DNA from: Caulobacteraceae bacterium
Lineage (GTDB): Bacteria; Pseudomonadota; Alphaproteobacteria; Caulobacterales; Caulobacteraceae
Length of the DNA: 7,743 nucleotides
Direction: 5' to 3'
Assembly: GCA_020852035.1 (NCBI GenBank)
Contig: JADZBR010000274.1
Location: 1-7,743, forward strand
The position numbers and the translations under genes are program-made. The notes below the pieces were generated by a model. It saw nothing but the letters and a program-made list of their open reading frames with translations. It had not been told where the DNA came from and searched no databases. Shown piece by piece: positions 1 to 5,840 of the stretch. Numbering within the stretch: the first letter of the stretch is position 1; each line of letters opens with the position of its first letter.

Positions 1-527
1 GCGGCGACGGCAACGGCCGTCAGGGGCTTGGCGGGCGTGTGCGCCAGGAGGCTGACGACGGCGTCGCCCAGATCGTGCAAGACGGCCCCGACAACGATTT
101 CTCCATCACCCAAACCGGGGATGGCCCGCATACCGCCATGCTCACCCAGATTGGCGCCGACAATCGCGCGACGTTCCGCCAGCAGGACCACGGGCCCAAC
201 CTCGCCGCCGTGCTGCAGAACGGCGATGGCAATTCGGCCAATGTACGCCAGTCTGGCGTTCCAGGCGGTCTTGGCAACACCTACGGCCTGACGCAGGAAG
301 GCAACAACAACACAGCCTCCATCCAGCAGGAAGGCTCGAACAACACCTCCACCCAGCAGCAGACCGGCAGCGACAACGTGATGTCGGCCCAGCAGTTCGG
401 CGACAACAATGTGCTCAGCCAGATCCAGATCGGCGATGGCTATACCGCCGCGACGGTGATCCAGAACGGCGACAGTTCGCTCTCTGTCACCCAGACGGCG
501 ATGCCGCCGATGCCGCCGGGCGGCTGA
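1..527 (+). CDS. Curlin-repeat (CsgA/CsgB-like) functional amyloid subunit, 5' partial
   Basis: The frame is open to the left window edge, so the N-terminus and signal peptide are missing; the GTG at 39 is internal to the repeats, not a credible start. About 174 residues are visible. They form roughly twelve units of about 11 residues built on Gln-x-Gly-x-x-Asn, for example LTQIGADN, VLQNGDGN, LTQEGNNN, IQQEGSNN, QQQTGSDN and AQQFGDNN. This is the hallmark of curlin repeats, whose strands stack into an extracellular amyloid after secretion through a CsgG-type pore. The first units are degenerate and one is stretched around VPGGLGN. The protein ends in MPPMPPGG after the last strand. The stop is followed after 2 bases by the next ATG, so the two are very likely co-transcribed. 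I cannot say whether it is the major subunit (CsgA) or nucleator (CsgB). Confidence 0.88.
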   Translation, partial: GDGNGRQGLGGRVRQEADDGVAQIVQDGPDNDFSITQTGDGPHTAMLTQIGADNRATFRQQDHGPNLAAVLQNGDGNSANVRQSGVPGGLGNTYGLTQEGNNNTASIQQEGSNNTSTQQQTGSDNVMSAQQFGDNNVLSQIQIGDGYTAATVIQNGDSSLSVTQTAMPPMPPGG

Positions 528-529
528 AG

Positions 530-1210
530 ATGACCTGGGGCCTGGCTCTTTGGCTGATGGCCGCCCCGGCTGGGGCCGGCGACCTGACGGCGATCGATCA
601 GATCGGGCCTGCTCCCGTACAGGCGCCGGCGCGCACGCCCGAGGGCCGGCCGATGGTCCCCACAGGGATAGCGCCGTCCGCCGCGACGCCTCAGGTCAAC
701 CCGGGCCGCCGCGACCTTGGGCCGTCGCCCCGGGTGGGGCCTCGCGCGCTCGAGGCGCGGCCGGCTCAGTTGAACACCGCGCGGGCGACCTCGGACGCCC
801 CGCCCAACCCGGCCGCCCGGCCGACGCGCCGGACGACGGTCGACACCGTGCGCGGCGACGACCGCTGCGATCCGGCTCATCGCTTGGCGTCCGAGGAGGA
901 GTGCGCCCGAGTAATCGAGACGCGAGCCTCGGAATTTGCCGCCCAGGAGCCGCAGACCACCGCCGAAGAGCGGTTGGCCAGCGGTCTTGCCAAGCCGGGG
1001 ACGCAGGTCTCCGGCGTTGATGCCCGCGCCGCCGCCCGCCGCCTGGCCTCCGGAGATCCGGGAAATTCCGAAGCCGCCCAGGCGATCGCCGTGGCTGGAA
1101 ACACCATGGCCGAGCCGAGCATCGAACAGCCCAAGGAGCCCGATCTGCCAGACGACGCGTCTGCCGCAGCGCTGATCCTGCAGTCTATCCTGCAAGCCGT
1201 CCCGCGATAG
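530..1210 (+). CDS. Secreted Pro/Ala-rich protein of unknown function, linked to curlin gene
   Basis: I do not recognise a named family. The 226-residue product begins MTWGLALWLMAAPAGAGDLT, a short Sec-type signal peptide with likely cleavage after AGA, so export to the periplasm or beyond is expected. Residues about 25-105 are rich in Pro, Ala, Arg and Thr and probably disordered. Residues 108-137 form the most ordered-looking part and contain RGDDRCDPAHRL and EEECARVIETRASEF, with the only two cysteines (113 and 125), which could form a disulfide. The C-terminal third is Ala-rich, with a hydrophobic stretch SAAALILQSILQAV near the end. The ATG lies 2 bases after the curlin stop, suggesting translational coupling; the Shine-Dalgarno match (CTGAAG) is weak. 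Context suggests a role in curli assembly, export or anchoring, but that is inference from position alone. It does not look like CsgE, CsgF, CsgG or CsgH. Confidence 0.78.
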   Translation: MTWGLALWLMAAPAGAGDLTAIDQIGPAPVQAPARTPEGRPMVPTGIAPSAATPQVNPGRRDLGPSPRVGPRALEARPAQLNTARATSDAPPNPAARPTRRTTVDTVRGDDRCDPAHRLASEEECARVIETRASEFAAQEPQTTAEERLASGLAKPGTQVSGVDARAAARRLASGDPGNSEAAQAIAVAGNTMAEPSIEQPKEPDLPDDASAAALILQSILQAVPR

Positions 1211-1252
1211 GCCGACTGCTGGCCCGCTGATTGCTTCGCGAGGACGTCTCCC

Positions 1253-1258
1253 AGAAGG
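1253..1258 (+). promoter_or_regulatory. Ribosome binding site deciding the start of the RTX protein
   Basis: AGAAGG ends 8 bases before the ATG at 1267, a good Shine-Dalgarno position. The longer in-frame alternative, TTG at 1231, has no comparable site and would add 12 residues with no recognisable feature, so the ATG is preferred. Confidence 0.6.
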
Positions 1259-1266
1259 TTTTTTCC

Positions 1267-3492
1267 ATGTTGGTCCAAGGCGATCCGCTTCTCCCGTCCA
1301 CCTTGGCTGGCGGGCCCGGCGATGATCAGATCATCGGTGGGGAAGCGAACGACACCCTGTCTGGGGGCGGCGGGGCCGATCAGGTCGAGGGCCGCGGCGG
1401 CGATGATGTGCTGCGCGGCGGCGCCGGCGACGATCTGCTACTGGGCGGGGACGGCAAGGACTACCTCTCCGGTGACCAGGGCGACGACCTTTTGGACGGC
1501 GGAGCGGGCGGCGATGACTACGTCGACTATCGCGATGCGACCGGCGGCATCACCGTGCTGCTCGGGGTCAGCGGGCCCCAGGACGTTGGCGGCGGTCAGG
1601 GCATGGATGCCCTGGTCGGCGTCGAGGGCGTGCTGGGATCGTCCTTCAACGACACCCTGATCGGCGACGCGGGGGACAACACTCTGGTCGGCCGCGGTGG
1701 GGACGATTTCCTGAACGGCGCCGGCGGGTTCGACACGGTCAGCTACATCCGTTCGCAAGGCGGCGTGACGGTGAGCCTAGCCGATACCCTGGCGCAGGCG
1801 GTCGGCCTTGGCGAGGGCCTGGACCGCCTGCTCAACATCGAAGCGCTGACTGGATCGCGCTTCGATGACCGGTTGATCGGCGACGGCGGGGTCAACCGGC
1901 TGCGCGGCGAACTCGGCGACGATGTGCTGATCGGCGCAGGCGGCGACGACCGGCTGGACGGCGGGCTCGGCGACGACATCGCCGTCTTCAGCGGGCTCGA
2001 CACCGACTACGCCTGGACGCTGCTGGAGGACGGCGCCTGGCAGGTACGCGATCTGCGCGGCGGCTCGCCCGACGGGACCGACTGGGTGTTGGGCGTCGAG
2101 CAGCTGCAGTTCGCAAACCGCACGGTCCGTATCGCGCAGGCTCCAACCTTGCCGGTGATCACCCTGGAGGCTCAATCCCGGCAGGCGGAGGGCGATGGGC
2201 CCACGGCCTTCGTGGTCACCATCCGCCGAGCCGGCAACCTCGATGTGGCGGTGGAGTTCGGCTATTCGGTCTCAGGCTCGAGCTCCAACGGGGCGAGCGC
2301 GCAGGACTTCTCCGGCGGCGTGCTGCCCTCCGGCAGCCTGGAATTCGCGGTCGGCGAGACCGAAAAGACCCTTGTGTTCGCGATCGCTGGCGACACGTCG
2401 GCGGAGGCGGACGAAGGCTTTGTTTTCACCCTGGCGGGCGGGGCGACCTCCCAGACCTTGAACCTGACCATCGTCGACGACGATGGCGCCACGCCGCGCG
2501 ACCTTACCGGGACGGCGCAGGGCGAGCTGCTGGTCGGCGGGGCGGGAGACGATCTGCTGCGCGGCCTGGGCGGTGGCGACGAGCTGGTGGGTGGCCGCGG
2601 CGTCGACGCCGCCGTCTATGCGGGACAGGCCAGCGACTATGCTTGGTGGGAAGCTGCGCCCGGTCAATGGATGGTCGAGGATCTGCGGCCAGGTGCGCCG
2701 GATGGCGTCGATACCCTGACCGGCGTGGAGCAACTGCAGTTCAGCGACGTCAGCATCACCATCATCGGTGCGACGGTGGAGCAGCAGCTGGCCTATGCCT
2801 TCGAGAATGTGCTGCGCCGGCCCGCCTCGAGCCCCGCCGATGCGGCCTTCCTGGCTGAACTGGAAGCGGCGGTGAACGGGGGGCTGTCGATCTCGGACGC
2901 CTTCGCCTCGATCGTTCAGGCGGCCGATCCCACCACCGCAGTGGCCAGTCTGGCTTACGCCTTCTTCACCGGATCGACACCCAACAAGGGCGGCCTGGAC
3001 TATCTCGTCAGCCCCGAAGGACCAAACCCGAACAACATCAACTCAGCTTACTACCAGTCCTTCAACCTGGAGAACCGCTACATCAACTTCGCGGTCAACT
3101 TGGGAGCCGTTGGTGAAGGTCGGGAAAGCTTCGAGGACGCTTACGGGGCGGGCAGTCTGCGAGACGCCACGCGCCTGGCCTATTCGGAGGTCTTCGGGTT
3201 CGCCGCCGACGAGGCCAAGCTCGACGCCATCTTGGACACCCTGGTGAGCAGCAGCGGCCAGACTTTCACGCGCGCGGCCTATTTCGCCTACTACGGTGGC
3301 GATGGGATCGACGGGCTGGGCACCAAGGCGGCCATGGTCGGGTTCCTGCTGGCCGAGGCCGTAAAGGCCGACGTCGGCGCCTACGCGCAGGCTTCCAACG
3401 CCTATCTGTTGGACCTGGCGGACGGCGCCCCCTTTTTGGTGGACCTGGTGGGCATCTATGGCCCCGACGCCGACGGCTTCCTGACGGGCTGA
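1267..3492 (+). CDS. RTX / Calx-beta surface protein with C-terminal RsaA-like anchor module
   Basis: The product has 741 residues from the ATG at 1267. There is no Sec signal peptide. RTX calcium-binding nonapeptides (GGxGxDxLx), for example GGAGDDLLLG, start almost at once (residues about 12-80) and recur at 125-240. Residues about 296-405 resemble a Calx-beta domain: VITLEA opening, DFSGG, LEFAVGETEKTLVF, EADEGFVFTL, closing LTIVDDD. A third, short RTX block (416-445) leads into the RTX-associated motif DGVDTLTGVEQLQFSD. Residues about 502-741 match my recollection of the N-terminal domain of Caulobacter S-layer protein RsaA (TTAVA...YAFFTG; AYYQSFNLENRYINFAVNLG; SNAYLLDLADGA). In RsaA that domain attaches the S-layer to lipopolysaccharide. 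Lack of Sec signal plus RTX repeats implies type I secretion, possibly via the nearby TolC-family protein. No enzymatic domain is visible. The role is probably a surface-attached structural or adhesive protein (inference). Confidence 0.88.
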   Translation: MLVQGDPLLPSTLAGGPGDDQIIGGEANDTLSGGGGADQVEGRGGDDVLRGGAGDDLLLGGDGKDYLSGDQGDDLLDGGAGGDDYVDYRDATGGITVLLGVSGPQDVGGGQGMDALVGVEGVLGSSFNDTLIGDAGDNTLVGRGGDDFLNGAGGFDTVSYIRSQGGVTVSLADTLAQAVGLGEGLDRLLNIEALTGSRFDDRLIGDGGVNRLRGELGDDVLIGAGGDDRLDGGLGDDIAVFSGLDTDYAWTLLEDGAWQVRDLRGGSPDGTDWVLGVEQLQFANRTVRIAQAPTLPVITLEAQSRQAEGDGPTAFVVTIRRAGNLDVAVEFGYSVSGSSSNGASAQDFSGGVLPSGSLEFAVGETEKTLVFAIAGDTSAEADEGFVFTLAGGATSQTLNLTIVDDDGATPRDLTGTAQGELLVGGAGDDLLRGLGGGDELVGGRGVDAAVYAGQASDYAWWEAAPGQWMVEDLRPGAPDGVDTLTGVEQLQFSDVSITIIGATVEQQLAYAFENVLRRPASSPADAAFLAELEAAVNGGLSISDAFASIVQAADPTTAVASLAYAFFTGSTPNKGGLDYLVSPEGPNPNNINSAYYQSFNLENRYINFAVNLGAVGEGRESFEDAYGAGSLRDATRLAYSEVFGFAADEAKLDAILDTLVSSSGQTFTRAAYFAYYGGDGIDGLGTKAAMVGFLLAEAVKADVGAYAQASNAYLLDLADGAPFLVDLVGIYGPDADGFLTG
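2770..3489 (+). repeat. Copy 1 of the RsaA-like C-terminal module (diverged direct repeat)
   Basis: This codes for residues 502-741 of the RTX protein. It aligns almost without gaps with the end of the next gene (5120-5833). By hand, residues 554-618 match the second copy at about 45 of 65 positions and residues 675-732 at about 45 of 58. DNA similarity is obvious, as around the coding for GLGTKAAMVGFLLAEA. Its core resembles the RsaA N-terminal domain. It includes GGDGIDGLG, which fits a single RTX nonapeptide. Confidence 0.85.
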
Positions 3493-3510
3493 GGCCGCGC
3501 TGCCGGCAAC

Positions 3511-3526
3511 AGGACGTTAACGTCCT
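3511..3526 (+). promoter_or_regulatory. Perfect 16-base palindrome, candidate operator
   Basis: AGGACGTTAACGTCCT is a perfect dyad, each half being the reverse complement of the other. It lies 18 bases after the stop of the RTX gene and 63 bases before the start of the epimerase-like gene. No T-tract follows, so a Rho-independent terminator is less likely than a binding site for a dimeric regulator, though it could fold into a 6-bp stem with a TTAA loop. The regulator is unknown. Confidence 0.4.
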
Positions 3527-3538
3527 TCCTCAATCCTC

Positions 3539-3552
3539 GCGCCGACCGGCGC
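3539..3552 (+). other. Small inverted repeat in the 97-base intergenic gap
   Basis: GCGCC and GGCGC are separated by GACC, giving a 5-bp GC stem. No T-run follows. It may be part of a weak transcript end after the RTX gene or of the leader of the next gene. Such short stems are frequent by chance in GC-rich DNA. Confidence 0.2.
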
Positions 3553-3578
3553 CTGTCGCGCCAGCCACCGATCAGCGT

Positions 3579-3584
3579 GGGGGG
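3579..3584 (+). promoter_or_regulatory. G-rich ribosome binding site for a TTG start
   Basis: GGGGGG lies 5 bases before the TTG at 3590. Reading upstream in frame there is no ATG or GTG before the TAA at 3518. The next internal ATG (3617) would remove FNV, the start of the first beta-helix strand in this family. TTG at 3590 is therefore the best start. Confidence 0.5.
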
Positions 3585-3589
3585 CGACC

Positions 3590-5836
3590 TTGGCCGAGCT
3601 GCGCACGTTCAATGTCATGGACTACGGCGCCAAAGGCGACGGCGTGACGCTCGACACCGCCGCCATCCAGGCGGCTCTGGACGCAGCCCACGCAGCGGGC
3701 GGCGGCGTGGTCTACATCCCCGCAGGCGTCTACATCGTTCACTCGACGACAGGCGACGCCTCGGACGGCGCGTTGCAGATTCGCGACAACGTCACCCTCG
3801 AGGGCGCGGGCATGGGCCTATCGGTGCTCAAGGTCCGTGACGGGGAAAACCACAAAATCACCGGCATTGTGCGTACGCCATCCGGCGAGGTGACCCACGA
3901 CGTTGTCATCCGCGACCTCACCATAGACGGCAATCACCAGAAGAATTCCGGCGAAATCGATGGGTTCTTCTGCGGTGTGACGCCCGGCTCCACAGACTAC
4001 GACTACAACATCCTGCTTGAGCGGGTAGAAATCAAGAACGTATCTCGTTATGGCTTCGACCCGCACGAGCAGACCAAAAACCTCACCATTCGTGACAGCA
4101 TCGCGCACGACAACCTAGGCGATGGCTTCACCATCGATTTCTGCTTCGATACGGTGCTCGAAAACAATGTTTCCTATAACAATGGGAGATATGGATTCAA
4201 CATCGTCACCAGTAGTCATGACATTCTTCTGAAGAACAACATCGCATACGGCAACGCCGCTAATGGCATATCGGTGCAAAAAGGCAGTGAGGATCGGCCG
4301 TTCATCTACGATGTTTTGATCGAGGGGGGGCAAGTCTACGACAACGCCAAATATGGCATCGAGATCAAGCTATCCGAGCGGGTCACCGTGCGGGACGTAG
4401 AAATCTACGGCAACAAGTCCGGCGGCATCTCGATCTTTGGCGCGCAGGACAATCTGATCGTGGGCAACAACATCCACGACAACGGATCCTACGGTGTGCG
4501 TGTGCGCGAGTACGATGATCGCGACGGCGTGCAGGGCACCTACAAGGTCTGGGCTTCGACGGGCAACACCATCACCGGCAACGTTCTCACCGGCCAGTCG
4601 ACGGCGGTGCAGCAGGTCGCCGACTCCAGCCAAGACAACGCCGCTTACGGCAATAGCGGCGACGGGGCGTTAAAGGGCATCGGCCTCTCCCCGCTCAACG
4701 ACCCCTCCGGCAGTCACAACACCTCCTATGTGGGATACGTCGGAAGCTCGCCGCCCTCCCCGACCGCGCCTGATCCGGAGGAGCCTCCAAAAGATCCGCC
4801 GCCGGCAGCCGATCCCGACCCGCCGCACTCCCCGTCCGGCCCTACTGAACCGCCGCCGTCGCATCCCGATCCGACTGAGCCGGGGCCGGCGCCGGACCCA
4901 GACCCGCCGGCGCCCGATCAGGCGGATCCCGATCCGGTGAACACTGGTCCGATCGATCCGGCCCCCACCACGCCCGAACCGGAACCTGATCCGCCGGCGT
5001 CCGATCCGGTCGAGCCGGACCCCATCACGCCCGATCCGATTGATCCTGATTCTGATCCTGATCCTGATCCTGATCCGCCGTCGCCATCCGAGCCCAACGA
5101 GCCCGCCGCGCCGCAGCTCTCGCCGGCTGAACAGCTGCAGGCCGCTTTCGAGGCCGTGCTCTGGCGCGCGCCGTCATTGGCTGACAGCTTGATTCTCGAC
5201 AGCTTGGCTGATGCGGTCGCCGCGGCGCCGGCGACCTTACAGGCGGCTGTCAACCAGTTGGTGCAGAAGGCGGACGACACCACAGCGGTGGCGGTCATGT
5301 CCTATGCCTTCTTCACTGGGGCGGCGCCCTCCGAAGGCGGGTTCGAGTACCTGCTCGATCCGCACGGTCCCAACCCCAACAGCTTGAACTCGGCCTACTA
5401 CCAGACCTTCAACATGGAGAATCGGTTCATCAACTTCGCGGTGAACCTCGGCGTGCTCGGAGAAGGACACGCTACGTTCGTCGAGATGTATGGCGATCTG
5501 ACGCTGCGCCAAGCCACAGCGGCGGCATACCAGGAAATCTTCGGGATCGCGCCGACGGACGCCAAACTCAACGCGCTGCTCGACACCAGCTTCAGCATGG
5601 CGGGCATGACCTTCACGCGCGCCGAGTACCTTGCGGCCTACGGTGGAGATGGGCTGGAAGGTCTTGGGACGAAGGCGGCCATGGTCGGCTTCCTGTTGGC
5701 GGAAGCGGCCAAAGCCGATCTCGGCGTCTACGCCAAGTCCTCCAACGCCTACCTGATGGACCTTGCCGATGGCGCAGACTTCAACGTGGACATTGTGGGG
5801 GTCTACGGTCAGCCCGAATTCGCGCTGACCAGCTAG
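3590..5836 (+). CDS. AlgE-type mannuronan C5-epimerase-like beta-helix protein with Asp-Pro linker and C-terminal RsaA-like anchor
   Basis: The product has 748 residues with no signal peptide. Residues 7-380 strongly resemble the catalytic A-module of Azotobacter AlgE enzymes, secreted calcium-dependent epimerases that convert mannuronate to guluronate in alginate: DYGAKGDG, TAAIQAALDAAHAAGGG, ERVEI, YGFDPHEQT, LTIRDS, AHDN, ENNVSYNN, GFNIVTSS. Aligned to recalled AlgE4 numbering (offset +5), Tyr149, Asp152, His154, Asp173 and Asp178 are kept as Y154, D157, H159, D178 and D183. His196 is replaced by Y201 and Lys117 by E122. Residues 383-508 are a Pro/Asp linker rich in DP units. Residues 511-748 are a second copy of the RsaA-like module of the preceding gene. 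The RTX R-modules usual in AlgE are absent. Type I export and tethering to lipopolysaccharide are inferred. It may be an epimerase, a lyase, or both, possibly on a polymer other than alginate. The catalytic region is poorer in GC than its neighbours. Confidence 0.88.
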   Translation: MAELRTFNVMDYGAKGDGVTLDTAAIQAALDAAHAAGGGVVYIPAGVYIVHSTTGDASDGALQIRDNVTLEGAGMGLSVLKVRDGENHKITGIVRTPSGEVTHDVVIRDLTIDGNHQKNSGEIDGFFCGVTPGSTDYDYNILLERVEIKNVSRYGFDPHEQTKNLTIRDSIAHDNLGDGFTIDFCFDTVLENNVSYNNGRYGFNIVTSSHDILLKNNIAYGNAANGISVQKGSEDRPFIYDVLIEGGQVYDNAKYGIEIKLSERVTVRDVEIYGNKSGGISIFGAQDNLIVGNNIHDNGSYGVRVREYDDRDGVQGTYKVWASTGNTITGNVLTGQSTAVQQVADSSQDNAAYGNSGDGALKGIGLSPLNDPSGSHNTSYVGYVGSSPPSPTAPDPEEPPKDPPPAADPDPPHSPSGPTEPPPSHPDPTEPGPAPDPDPPAPDQADPDPVNTGPIDPAPTTPEPEPDPPASDPVEPDPITPDPIDPDSDPDPDPDPPSPSEPNEPAAPQLSPAEQLQAAFEAVLWRAPSLADSLILDSLADAVAAAPATLQAAVNQLVQKADDTTAVAVMSYAFFTGAAPSEGGFEYLLDPHGPNPNSLNSAYYQTFNMENRFINFAVNLGVLGEGHATFVEMYGDLTLRQATAAAYQEIFGIAPTDAKLNALLDTSFSMAGMTFTRAEYLAAYGGDGLEGLGTKAAMVGFLLAEAAKADLGVYAKSSNAYLMDLADGADFNVDIVGVYGQPEFALTS
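4736..5113 (+). repeat. Repetitive Pro/Asp/Glu linker coding region
   Basis: This codes for residues 383-508, almost entirely Pro, Asp, Glu, Ser and Thr, with recurring DP, DPDPP and EPDP units. It is low-complexity, acidic and probably an extended spacer between the catalytic beta-helix and the anchor module. Recurring GATCC/CCGGA-type strings at DNA level suggest growth by slippage or unequal exchange. Confidence 0.8.
5042..5077 (+). repeat. Tandem hexamer array (GATCCT)n inside the linker
   Basis: Six consecutive 6-base units are present: GATCCT, GATTCT, three GATCCT, then GATCCG. They encode DPDSDPDPDPDP. A 6-base unit means that copy-number change would lengthen or shorten the linker by two residues without a frameshift. 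Confidence 0.75.
5120..5833 (+). repeat. Copy 2 of the RsaA-like C-terminal module (diverged direct repeat)
   Basis: This codes for residues 511-748 of the epimerase-like protein. It shares with copy 1 (2770-3489) the blocks TTAVA, YAFFTG, GPNPN, NSAYYQ, INFAVNLG, GLGTKAAMVGFLLAEA and the final YL-DLADGA region. The two most conserved blocks are those that also resemble the RsaA N-terminal domain. The nonapeptide-like segment here is GGDGLEGLG, with Glu in place of the Asp. Confidence 0.85.
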
Positions 5837-5840
5837 GCGG

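Noticed and set aside
440..1195. Long minus-strand open frame opposite the curlin end and the secreted protein
   Set aside because: Arg/Gly-rich composition typical of an antisense shadow in GC-rich DNA; the plus-strand frame has a signal peptide and a sensible operon position.
1231..1266. TTG start for the RTX protein
   Set aside because: The ATG at 1267 has AGAAGG at correct spacing; the extra 12 residues carry no signal peptide or domain.
1300..2000. Tandem repeats that could suggest a CRISPR or satellite array
   Set aside because: The periodicity is the RTX nonapeptide coding pattern; units are imperfect at DNA level with no spacer structure.
3577..3840. Arg-rich plus-strand frame starting at GTG 3577
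   Set aside because: It is out of frame with the epimerase-like gene, whose translation matches the AlgE A-module from its first strand onward.
4728..4940. Arg/Pro-rich plus-strand frame within the linker
   Set aside because: Frame-shifted reading of the same repeat; no ribosome binding site and no family resemblance.
4918..5298. Minus-strand frame with many Ser-Gly repeats
   Set aside because: It is the mirror of the repetitive Asp-Pro linker codons (GGATCC-like strings), not an independent repeat protein.
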